Part shown: positions 37,013 through 44,259 of the stretch, one piece after another
How positions within the stretch are numbered: the first letter of the stretch is position 1
How the letters are laid out: each line of letters starts with the position of its first letter
DNA from: Acidobacteriaceae bacterium
GTDB lineage: Bacteria; Acidobacteriota; Terriglobia; Terriglobales; Acidobacteriaceae
DNA: 57,661 nucleotides
Assembly (NCBI GenBank): GCA_003131585.1
Contig: PKVW01000054.1
Coordinates: 1-57,661, forward strand
Direction of reading: 5' to 3'
Notes under the pieces: model-generated
Seen by the model: only the letters and a program-made list of their open reading frames with translations
What the model was told of the DNA's origin: nothing
The model's database searches: none
Made by a program: the position numbers and the translations under genes

Positions 37013-38614
37013 ATGTCCAAGCCGCGCCGGTCTCGGTTCGTTTTCGCAATCTTCATCGCTTCCGCTGTCTCGCTGTGCGCGCAGACCGCACCGCCGGCCG
37101 ATCTGGATTCCTACGTCGCCAATTCCATGAAGACCTTCGACGTCCCGGGAATGGCTGTGGCGATCGTGAAAGACGGCAAGGTGCTGGTGGCAAAAGGTTA
37201 TGGCGTGCGCAAGCTGGGCGATCCAACGCCGGTCGACGAGCACACCATGTTCGGCATTGGGTCGAACACGAAGGCATTCACCACCGCCGCGCTGGCCGGA
37301 CTGGTGGATGCGGGCAAGCTCTCCTGGGACGATCCGGTCTACCAGCGGCTCCCCGGCTTCGTCATGTATGACCCTTATGTTTCCCACGAGATGACCATCC
37401 GCGATCTGCTCACCCACCGCAGTGGCATGGGATTGGGCGAAGGCGATCTGCTGTTCTGGCCACCCTCCACTTACACGCGCGCGGAAATCATTTACAAGCT
37501 GCGCTTCATGAAGCCTAACTCCAGCTTCCGCAGCCGCTACGCCTACGACAACCTGCTGTACATGACGGCGGGGCAGATCATTCCCGCCCTGACCGGCGTC
37601 TCGTGGGACGACTACATCCGCCAGCACATCTTCGCGCCGCTCGGCATGAACAATTCCAATGTCAGCAACGCCGATTTCAAAGCTGGCGACAACTATGCCT
37701 TCCCGCATGAGCGCGTGGATGGCAAGCTCCAGGTAATCCACTTTGAAGTGCTGGATAACGCCGGGCCGGCCGGTTCGATCAATTCCTGCGCGGCCGATAT
37801 GGCGAAATGGGTGCAGTTGCAGCTCAACCGCGGAAAGTTCGTCGACGGCGACAACCGTCTCTTCAGTGAGCGGCAATCGAAAGAAATGTGGACGCCGCAG
37901 ACCATTCTGCCGACCGGCAATCCACCGCCGCCCCTGGCGGGACTGAAACCGAACTTCGCCGACTATGCGTTGGGCTGGGGTTTGCGTGACTATCACGGTC
38001 ACAAGCTCGCGGGTCACACCGGCGGCGTGGCTGGCTTCGTCTCGCGCGTGATGCTGGCGCCGGAAGAAAATCTGGGCGTCGTGGTGCTGACCAATGCGGA
38101 AGAGGACGGCGCGTTCGATTCCATTCTTTATCGCGTGCTCGATCACTATTTCGGCCTGCCGCCTACCGACTGGATCGCCGCCTTTAAGTCGGTGAAAGAT
38201 ATGGAGGAAAAAGACGCCGCGGAAACCATGAGGAAAGCCGAAGGCGCTCGCGCCGCCGACTCCAAGCCTTCCCTTCCGCTCGAAAAGTACGCCGGGACCT
38301 ACAGCGACGCCTGGTACGGTCCCGTCACCATCCGCATGGGAAAAGAAAAAGAGAAAGAGAGAGATAGAGATAAAGACAACGACGGACTGGTCATCACTTT
38401 CGATCACACGCCGTCGATGATCGGCGACTTGCAGCACTGGCAGTACGATACCTTCAAAGCCCACTGGCGCGATCGCACCATCGAAGACGCTTTCGTGACG
38501 TTCTCCCTGAAGCCGGACGGCAGCATCGACAGCGCAAGCCTGGCCGCCGTCTCCCCGCTGGCCGATTTCAGCTTCGACTACCAGGACCTGTTGCTCAAGC
38601 CGGATAAGAAGTGA
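37013..38614 (+). CDS. Serine hydrolase (class C beta-lactamase / DD-peptidase-like)
   Basis: A 533-residue exported enzyme of the beta-lactamase/transpeptidase-like superfamily. It has a signal peptide (residues 1-23). The catalytic SxxK is S84-N-T-K87, the Y-x-N motif is Y178-D-N180 and the third motif is HTGG in KLAGHTGGVAG. The class C/esterase group includes amidases, DD-peptidases and promiscuous esterases; resistance activity should not be assumed. A C-terminal lipocalin-like domain (about 420-530) follows and contains a Lys/Glu/Asp run (GKEKEKERDRDKDNDG). ATG has GGGAGG upstream. Confidence 0.93.
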   Translation: MSKPRRSRFVFAIFIASAVSLCAQTAPPADLDSYVANSMKTFDVPGMAVAIVKDGKVLVAKGYGVRKLGDPTPVDEHTMFGIGSNTKAFTTAALAGLVDAGKLSWDDPVYQRLPGFVMYDPYVSHEMTIRDLLTHRSGMGLGEGDLLFWPPSTYTRAEIIYKLRFMKPNSSFRSRYAYDNLLYMTAGQIIPALTGVSWDDYIRQHIFAPLGMNNSNVSNADFKAGDNYAFPHERVDGKLQVIHFEVLDNAGPAGSINSCAADMAKWVQLQLNRGKFVDGDNRLFSERQSKEMWTPQTILPTGNPPPPLAGLKPNFADYALGWGLRDYHGHKLAGHTGGVAGFVSRVMLAPEENLGVVVLTNAEEDGAFDSILYRVLDHYFGLPPTDWIAAFKSVKDMEEKDAAETMRKAEGARAADSKPSLPLEKYAGTYSDAWYGPVTIRMGKEKEKERDRDKDNDGLVITFDHTPSMIGDLQHWQYDTFKAHWRDRTIEDAFVTFSLKPDGSIDSASLAAVSPLADFSFDYQDLLLKPDKK

Positions 38615-38635
38615 GAAGCAGACCCCCACGCCTGT

Positions 38636-38724
38636 GCGCCGCTTTTGGGTGGCGCCGCTTTTGGGTGGCGCAGCGCTTCAGCGCTGCGATAAGAAGCAAG
38701 ATAAATTGCGGGCTTCAGCCCCCG
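38636..38724 (+). repeat. REP-like copy F with 16-bp duplication
   Basis: GCGCCGCTTTTGGGTG is duplicated at 38636-38667 and followed by the palindrome GCAGCGCTTCAGCGCTGC and by GCGGGCTTCAGCCC. It shares about 49 bases with copy G. Confidence 0.85.
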
Positions 38725-38890
38725 AGATACCATTCGCCGATTTAGGCTGGACGGACTTGAATACTCACCCTCACCCTCTGTCATCCCGACCGGAGCTTTG
38801 CCTTCCGAAGGAAGGCGAAGCGAAGTGGAGGGACCTGCTGTTTGTTTGGGAGCGCCGGGAAGGCCCGGAGCGCCACGAACGTCGCAGCAC

Positions 38891-38997
38891 CGTGGAAGAG
38901 CGGCGATTCAGCACACCTTTGGGGTGGAGCAGCTTTTGGGTGGCGCAGCGCTTCAGCGCTGCGATAAGAAGCAAGATAAATGCGGGCTCTCGCCCCC
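38891..38997 (+). repeat. REP-like copy G
   Basis: Starts with a GTGGAAGAGCGGCGATTCAG half-site, then repeats the GCTTTTGGGTGG and GCAGCGCTTCAGCGCTGC parts of copy F, then TGCGGGCTCTCGCCC. It looks like a composite of two sub-types. Confidence 0.8.
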
Positions 38998-39103
38998 AAA
39001 TATTTCCACAACCCAACTGTGACATCTGACCTTGCGCCCACGAATAAATCGCGCGATGATGGTCGAGGCCATGACGGTTGGGTGAACCCAACTCGTCGCG
39101 CCT

Positions 39104-39213
39104 CTAAGTCCTTTGTTTCACGGATTTTAGTATCTAAGTTCTTTGACATCCGGATTTTACGGGGAATTTCCTGCTAACCCAATGATTCCAATAGACCCCA
39201 GGGGGGAGGGGGT
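39104..39213 (+). repeat. CTAA-unit / ATTCCAATAGA / G-tract element, copy 2
   Basis: Two 30-base-spaced units start CTAAGTCCTTTG (39104) and CTAAGTTCTTTG (39134), each with GGATTTTA. A third part reads CTAACCCAATGATTCCAATA, followed by GGGGGGAGGGGGTA. The core ATGATTCCAATAGA matches copy 1 exactly. The zinc-finger gene is absent here. Confidence 0.7.
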
Positions 39214-39359
39214 ATCGTGCATTGAGTTGCTGAGCACCCCAACGGTCGCACCTCGGCAAGCTTCTTCGCAGAATTTTTTTCGGCCAGATATTCACAATAC
39301 AGAACTGGGTCCGCTCTCTGTGCCCCGCTCCCCTTGCGTACAATGGATGCTGAAACCAC

Positions 39360-40271
39360 ATGAGCGCACATCCTGAGAATCCAATGACAACCACCTCGAC
39401 CTCCGTGCTCCCGAAAACCGACTCGGCCGAGATTCCCGAAGTGCCGCTGACTACTGAGGGTTACAGCGTCCTGCACCAGATGATGCGTTTCCGCTGGACC
39501 GCGTGGCGCGCTCTGCCCGATGCGACGCGAACTGCAATCGCGCAGGAAGCAGCCACAATGCTCGGCGAAATGGAAAAGAATTCCAGCGGGCAATCCGCCA
39601 TCTTCTCCCTGATCGGCCACAAGGGCGATCTGATGCTGGTGCACTTCCGCAACTCGTTTGCCGACCTCAACCAGGCGGAACTGAAGCTGGCCGGATTGCG
39701 GTTGAGCGAATACCTCGAGCCCACGTCGTCCTATCTGTCGATCATCGAACTCGGCTTGTATGACTCGACGCTCAAGATCTACAAAGAGCTCATCGATCAA
39801 GGCATTCAGCCACACTCCGATCAGTGGAAGGCCGAAATCGAATGCAAACTCGGACGCCATCGCGAAGCCATGCATCCGCGCCTGTTCCCCGACATCCCGC
39901 TCAACCGTTATGTCTGCTTCTATCCCATGAATCGGCTGCGCGGCGAAGACAAGAACTGGTATACGCTTCCTATCGAAGAGCGCGCCCGCCAGATGAGCGA
40001 TCACGGACTGGTGGGCCGCCGCTACGCCGGAGAGGTAAAGCAAATCATCACCGGCTCGATTGGCTTTGACGACTGGGAATGGGGCGTCGATCTGTTCGCC
40101 GACGATCCGCTGGTCTTCAAGAAACTAATCTACGAAATGCGCTTCGACCACGTCAGCGCGGTGTATGCGTTGTTCGGCCAGTTTTACGTGGGAGTGCGCT
40201 GCCCGGCAGCGGCGTTGGAGAAATTGCTGAGCGGAGAACTGCCGAAGCAGCAGTTAGCAATTGGCATTTAG
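39360..40271 (+). CDS. hemQ: Coproheme decarboxylase (HemQ, chlorite-dismutase family)
   Basis: A 303-residue enzyme that performs the H2O2-dependent decarboxylation of coproheme to heme b, the last step of the coproporphyrin-dependent route. The family hallmarks are present: the catalytic tyrosine in FYPMNRLRGEDKNWYTL, the proximal-His region DHGLVGRRYAGEVKQIITGSIGFDDWEWGVDLFADDP and the terminal MRFDHVSAVYALFGQFYVG. A polar N-terminal extension precedes the fold. The last codons (LAIGI-stop) are built from a heptamer array. It is followed closely by an AhpD-like gene. Confidence 0.93.
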   Translation: MSAHPENPMTTTSTSVLPKTDSAEIPEVPLTTEGYSVLHQMMRFRWTAWRALPDATRTAIAQEAATMLGEMEKNSSGQSAIFSLIGHKGDLMLVHFRNSFADLNQAELKLAGLRLSEYLEPTSSYLSIIELGLYDSTLKIYKELIDQGIQPHSDQWKAEIECKLGRHREAMHPRLFPDIPLNRYVCFYPMNRLRGEDKNWYTLPIEERARQMSDHGLVGRRYAGEVKQIITGSIGFDDWEWGVDLFADDPLVFKKLIYEMRFDHVSAVYALFGQFYVGVRCPAAALEKLLSGELPKQQLAIGI

Positions 40272-40318
40272 TCGGGATGTTACTGGCTAATTGCTAATAG
40301 CTAATGGCTAATTGCCAA
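40254..40318 (+). repeat. Inverted heptamer arms at the hemQ end
   Basis: The left part at 40254-40271 (TTAGCAA, TTGGCAT, TTAG) encodes the hemQ C-terminus and stop. The right part at 40284-40318 has five units: TGGCTAA, TTGCTAA, TAGCTAA, TGGCTAA and TTGCCAA. The two parts are inverse complements. Confidence 0.85.
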
Positions 40319-40332
40319 CTACCGGAGAATTC

Positions 40333-40728
40333 ATGGCAACGCTTGGCCTTATCGAATACAAAGACGCCAAGCCGGAAGTGCGCGCCGTTTACGACGACAT
40401 TATGGCCACGCGCAAGACCGACTGGATCAACAATTTCTGGAAAGCGATTGCGCACGATCCCGCCACGCTGAAACGCACCTGGGAAGACATCAAGCAGATC
40501 ATGGCTCCTGGCGCGCTCGATCCGCTGACCAAGGAAATGATCTACGTCGCGGTGAGCGTAACCAACCAATGCAACTACTGCATCGCCTCGCATACCGTCT
40601 CGGCGCAGAAGAAGGGAATGACCGACGCCATGTTTAAGGAGCTAATGTCGGTCGTTGGGATGGCGAATGAAACCAACCGACTGGCTGCGGGATATCAGAT
40701 CGAGGTTGACGAGCAGTTCAAGAAATAG
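40333..40728 (+). CDS. AhpD-like carboxymuconolactone decarboxylase family protein
   Basis: A 131-residue helical protein. The AhpD redox signature is C80-x2-C83-x3-H87 in TNQCNYCIASH, so a peroxidase or thiol-redox role is likely rather than a decarboxylase one. ATG 40333 has GGAG at 40323-40326. It follows hemQ on the same strand by about 60 bases; because HemQ uses hydrogen peroxide, a peroxide-handling neighbour is functionally sensible, though this is inference. Physiological electron donor unknown. Confidence 0.9.
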   Translation: MATLGLIEYKDAKPEVRAVYDDIMATRKTDWINNFWKAIAHDPATLKRTWEDIKQIMAPGALDPLTKEMIYVAVSVTNQCNYCIASHTVSAQKKGMTDAMFKELMSVVGMANETNRLAAGYQIEVDEQFKK

Positions 40729-40746
40729 TGTCTAGCGGTGAACGAC

Positions 40747-41178
40747 TCATCGCTTCTTCGCCGCGCTCACACGAACACACTGCCACTCACACTGCTTCAT
40801 ATCCACGCGTCGGCCGCGGAAGCGCACGCCCTCGGCTTGCAGCCGCAGCCGCTGCTCCATGGCCGAATCGCCGCGCAGCTTGATCTCTCCGCCCGCGCCG
40901 AGCACGCGTTGCCAGGGCAATCCGAACCCACGATGCAATACCTTTGCCACCTGCCGCGCCGCGCCCGGTAGTCCCGCCACTCGGGCAATCGCTCCGTAAG
41001 TTGACACTTTGCCAAGGGGAATGCGCCGAATAGCGGCTTCGATCCGAATCCGCATCTTCGACGATTTCTCGGGGAACGATTGATCAGGAGACGATTTGTC
41101 CGGAGACGATTCCTGCGGACGTCTGTTCCCTCCCCGCTTCCTCGACGCTTTGATTCCCTTCTTCACAGCGCAATCCAT
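40747..41178 (-). CDS. Alkyltransferase-like (ATL) DNA-binding protein
   Basis: A protein of about 143 residues. The C-terminal ~95 residues match the DNA-binding domain of O6-alkylguanine-DNA alkyltransferases (RRIPLGKVSTYGAIARVAGLPGAARQVAKVL), but the active-site PCHRV is replaced by PWQRV, as in ATL proteins, which bind alkylated guanine and recruit excision repair. The N-terminus is basic with a short Ser-Pro-Asp repeat (SSPDKSSPDQSFPEKSS) and may be a disordered arm. ATG 41178 overlaps the end of the exporter gene; ATG 41055 (MRIRIEAAIRR) would give only the ATL domain. Confidence 0.88.
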   Translation of the reverse strand: MDCAVKKGIKASRKRGGNRRPQESSPDKSSPDQSFPEKSSKMRIRIEAAIRRIPLGKVSTYGAIARVAGLPGAARQVAKVLHRGFGLPWQRVLGAGGEIKLRGDSAMEQRLRLQAEGVRFRGRRVDMKQCEWQCVRVSAAKKR

Positions 41179-42119
41179 CCCCCCCGAATCAGCCACAGCG
41201 ATCCCACTGACACCAGCAACCACAAGATGACTCCTTGCAGAAGCGGCCGATGTCCCACGCGCTTGATGGTTGCCACCGAGATGCCGCTGCCGATCAGGAA
41301 CAGAGTGGCGGTCAATCCAATTTTCGCAACTTTCACCACGATGGCGTAGGCGTGGGAACCCCACGGCAGATACGTGTTGCACACCGCGGCCAGGCAGAAC
41401 AGGCCGATGAACCACGGCCATTGAATCTTGGCCTTAGCGCCTCGCACCAAAGCGGTCGCAACGGAGACCGGAACAATCCACAAAGCTCGCGCCAGCTTCA
41501 CCGTGGTCGCAATGGCCAGCGCCTCGACGCCATACTTGGCCGCCGCGCCCACCACCGAACTGGTGTCATGAATGGCCAGCGCCGCCCACAGTCCAAACTG
41601 CGATTGGGTCAGCTTGAGCGCGGCGCCGATGGAAGGAAAAATCAGCAGCGCCACCGAATTCAAAACGAAGATGGTTCCCAGCGCGACGGCCATCTCTTCG
41701 TCGCTGGCCTGCGTGATCGGCCCGACGGCGGCAATGGCGCTCCCGCCGCAAATCGCCGTGCCGGTAGAAATGAGAAACGCCGGCACTCGCCGCACTCCCA
41801 GCAGCGCGCCGAGGCTCATGCCCGCGACCAGTGCGAAACTGATGCCCAGCATGGTGTAGACGAAGCCGCTGCGCCCCGCCTGAACGACCTGATGCAGGTT
41901 CATCCCAAAGCCCAGTCCTACCACCGAGGCCTGCAGCAGGAATTTGGAAGACTTCTTCGCTTCGTTGCCGTAGGGATGGGGAAACGCCAGCCCGAACACC
42001 AGTCCCATCGCCAGCGCCACCGGCGGAGACACGAAGCCGCTGGCACTCACCATCAGGCACAGGAGAAAGACGATGCGAGGGAGCATTCGAGGAAGGCCCG
42101 GCGCGGCTGCGGCGTTCAT
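41163..42119 (-). CDS. YeiH-type putative sulfate exporter (UPF0324)
   Basis: An integral membrane protein of about 318 residues with roughly ten helices. The UPF0324 signatures are seen in LLQASVVGLGFGMNL, LISTGTAICGGSAIAAVGPI and LAIHDTSSVVGAAAKYG, plus the terminal KIGLTATLFLIGSGIS. The family is annotated as putative sulfate exporters. ATG 42119 (MNAAAAPG) is preferred; the upstream ATG 42137 lies in a 14-base tandem duplication. Its 3' end overlaps the ATL gene start by about 16 bases. Confidence 0.9.
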   Translation of the reverse strand: MNAAAAPGLPRMLPRIVFLLCLMVSASGFVSPPVALAMGLVFGLAFPHPYGNEAKKSSKFLLQASVVGLGFGMNLHQVVQAGRSGFVYTMLGISFALVAGMSLGALLGVRRVPAFLISTGTAICGGSAIAAVGPITQASDEEMAVALGTIFVLNSVALLIFPSIGAALKLTQSQFGLWAALAIHDTSSVVGAAAKYGVEALAIATTVKLARALWIVPVSVATALVRGAKAKIQWPWFIGLFCLAAVCNTYLPWGSHAYAIVVKVAKIGLTATLFLIGSGISVATIKRVGHRPLLQGVILWLLVSVGSLWLIRGGWIAL

Positions 42120-42124
42120 GCGCC

Positions 42125-42152
42125 GCGGATCATACACTGCGGATCATACACC
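42125..42152. repeat. 14-bp tandem duplication upstream of the YeiH gene
   Basis: GCGGATCATACAC followed by T, then GCGGATCATACAC followed by C, in direct succession. Confidence 0.85.
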
Positions 42153-42167
42153 GCGATTCTGGCCGGG

Positions 42168-42518
42168 CTAAGCCGCCTTGCGGAAGGAGTCAACGGCTTC
42201 CGCCTCTGAGTTGTATACGTCGAAAACCGTGAGCAACTTTGTGACCTGTAGCAAATCGCCCACGCGCTTGGTCAAGCTGGTCAACTTGATCGTTCCGCCC
42301 GCGTTTTGCGCGGTTGTGCGCAGGGCCACGAGCGTGCCCAGGCCGCCGGAATCGATGTAACTCACCTCGCCCAGATTGAGCACGATGCGATTGTTCTCCG
42401 AGACGGCGTTCTTGACGGTCTCCCGCAGCAGCGAAGACTCCTCGCCAAACACAATCCGGCCACTGCAATCCACCACGAGAATTCCATCCTTGGTTCGCGT
42501 TGCCAGCTTCAGTTGCAT
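42168..42518 (-). CDS. STAS-domain anti-sigma factor antagonist
   Basis: A 116-residue single STAS domain like SpoIIAA/RsbV. The phosphorylatable serine is in VSYIDSGGLGTLVALR. The first strand (LATRTKDGILVVDCSGRIVFG) and the final helix (NSEAEAVDSFRKAA) are typical. Such proteins switch partner kinases or sigma factors through phosphorylation. ATG 42518 (MQLKLATR) has AGGAG upstream, so the longer frame is discounted. No kinase gene lies next to it. Confidence 0.92.
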   Translation of the reverse strand: MQLKLATRTKDGILVVDCSGRIVFGEESSLLRETVKNAVSENNRIVLNLGEVSYIDSGGLGTLVALRTTAQNAGGTIKLTSLTKRVGDLLQVTKLLTVFDVYNSEAEAVDSFRKAA

Positions 42519-42638
42519 CACAACACTCCTTTGCGGTCGCACCAAATTCCGCTGGGACCAGACCGCTCCCGCACTCCGGGTTGACGCACCAGCCTATCGC
42601 TTGCCGTGCGATCTTAGCAAGCTCTCCCGCTGCCCATC

Positions 42639-42687
42639 TTAGGTCCTGAGTCTCAGGTCTTGGGTCTTGGGTCTTGGGTCTTAGGTT
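42639..42687 (+). repeat. Heptamer array (7 units) upstream of the GT1 gene
   Basis: Units TTAGGTC, CTGAGTC, TCAGGTC, three TTGGGTC and TTAGGTT. The motif differs from the TAGCTxx arrays but the period is 7. Confidence 0.85.
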
Positions 42688-42767
42688 TCTTGGTTGTTTA
42701 CTTTATTGCAAACTTTCTAGTTTCGCCGAGTCGAAAGTATGTTAAAGATGGTTCACCCGGAGAACCG

Positions 42768-44012
42768 ATGGCCAAGTTCCTTTTTACGATGTTACCCGCG
42801 AACGATCTCGGCTTGCCGACTCGTCTTGTGCCCATTGCTCGAGCGCTGGCCGATCGCGGCCACGAAGTGGCGGTGTTCAACCCTGCACCAGCGCCTTCAA
42901 AGCTGATCGCTGAGGCAGGGTTGCAAAACCTCCCCTTGCCCTCGCGGCCGATGCCGGCTCCGGTAATGGATTTGGTTCAAGTTGGCTCCGCGTGGGATGT
43001 GGAAGAGTTTTTTGCCGCTGTGTACCTTGACGAGGAATCCACTCGGGGCGAAACGGCGGTCTACGTGGACCTGATCCGCGACTACGCCCCTGATGTTGTC
43101 GTCGATTCGTTCGGGCTTCTTACTTGCCTCGCCGCCCGCGTTCTTGGCGTGCCGCTCGTAACCGTGCTTCAGGGCAATATTCATCCAGCCAGTGATGGAT
43201 TTCTTTGGTGGAAGAAAGACCGCCCATCTGGATTACCCAGTGCAGCCGCAGTGATCAATAAGGTAGCAGCGGAATACGGAAGTGCACCGGTTGAGCGCTG
43301 CGCTGATCTCTTTGCGGGGAATTTTTCTCTGATCCTCGGTACGCCGGAAACGGATCCGCTACCGGCGAGCGCGAACGTCCAATACGTCGGACCTATCGTC
43401 TGGCAGCGGCAAGAAGCCCGGCTGCCCGAGTGGGTCGATGCACTGGGTCGCGACAAACCGCTGATCTGGGTCTATTCCGGCAATCCCAGATACGCCAACG
43501 CTCCGACGCCGATCGATTCCATCGTGGTGATTCGAGCGGCCATCGAGGCCCTTGGCGACATGCCAGTGCATGTTGTGCTAACCACTGGGTACCAGGGACT
43601 GCCGGACGAAGTTGGGGCATTGCCGCCAAACTTTACTCACGCCGCCTATCTGCCCGGCCTTGCCATGGCTGAGCGTTGCGACCTGATGGTGCATCATGGC
43701 GGGCACGGTTCGGTGATGACAGGATTGCAGGCCGGCACTCCGGCGGTGATCGTGCCGACCATCACGGAACGCGAAAGTAATGCACGTCGCCTGGTGGCGT
43801 TGGGCGCGGGTGAGGTTGTGATGCCGGTGACCAGAGCGGACGGAGAGAAGGCGGTTGATGCGGTCGAGTTCGGTGCTGCCGTAAACCGAGTATTGAAAGA
43901 CGCGGCTTACCGTCACTCGGCGAAGCGAGTATCAGAATCGATGCGACGATACGCCGGTGCCAAAGACGCCGCCGACCGGGTCGAGCAATTCGCAGCTAGC
44001 ATCAGCAGGTAG
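42768..44012 (+). CDS. GT1-family (UDP-glycosyltransferase-like) enzyme
   Basis: A 414-residue GT-B fold glycosyltransferase. The N-terminal acceptor domain starts KFLFTMLPANDLGLPTRLVPIARALADRGHEV. The C-terminal donor domain has AAYLPGLAMAERCDLMVHHGGHGSVMTGLQAGTPAVIVPTITERESNARRL, the UGT signature with the HHGG donor-binding segment. It likely glycosylates a small molecule or macrolide-like acceptor with a nucleotide sugar; specificity unknown. ATG 42768 has GGAGA just before it. No biosynthetic cluster is beside it. Confidence 0.9.
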   Translation: MAKFLFTMLPANDLGLPTRLVPIARALADRGHEVAVFNPAPAPSKLIAEAGLQNLPLPSRPMPAPVMDLVQVGSAWDVEEFFAAVYLDEESTRGETAVYVDLIRDYAPDVVVDSFGLLTCLAARVLGVPLVTVLQGNIHPASDGFLWWKKDRPSGLPSAAAVINKVAAEYGSAPVERCADLFAGNFSLILGTPETDPLPASANVQYVGPIVWQRQEARLPEWVDALGRDKPLIWVYSGNPRYANAPTPIDSIVVIRAAIEALGDMPVHVVLTTGYQGLPDEVGALPPNFTHAAYLPGLAMAERCDLMVHHGGHGSVMTGLQAGTPAVIVPTITERESNARRLVALGAGEVVMPVTRADGEKAVDAVEFGAAVNRVLKDAAYRHSAKRVSESMRRYAGAKDAADRVEQFAASISR

Positions 44013-44259
44013 CCCCTTGCTGGAACTCGACAGAGAAGTCCGGTCGCGGGCACATCCTTGGCTCAAGCAAAACAGAACCTATCCTGAATCTGGCAGTTCA
44101 GTCCCGATAAACGCGCTTGTGGTCATGAAACTCCCGGATCGTCGGCCACTCGGAAGCTGTCTGGGCACCCCGCAGTCACCTGGCGGAGAAGTCGGACTGG
44201 TTGACCCAGGCTGGCGGCTCCGGCCCCCTCCCATCACGTATAATCGTGTCTTCCTGCCC

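Larger units (their letters stand above)
38615..39359. other. 745-base repeat-rich non-coding region before hemQ
   Basis: No gene recognised. It contains REP-like copies F and G, a 16-base tandem duplication and the second CTAA/ATTCCAATAGA/G-tract element. Confidence 0.75.

Noticed and set aside
37013-38614. Calling the serine hydrolase a beta-lactamase resistance gene
   Set aside because: SxxK, YxN and HTGG define only the superfamily, which includes esterases and peptidases; the extra C-terminal domain argues against a classic AmpC.
36977-38629. A 550-codon open frame antisense to the serine hydrolase gene, and similar long antisense frames at 12807-13973, 14443-15684, 6651-8024, 29190-30272, 30749-32227, 53428-54819 and 56507-57547
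   Set aside because: All lie opposite well-supported genes, have His/Arg/Gly-rich shadow-type composition and show no domain motif. They are by-products of high GC content.
44239-44244. TATAAT box before dnaX
   Set aside because: The nearest TTGACC is 32 bases upstream, too far for a -35; it may be chance.
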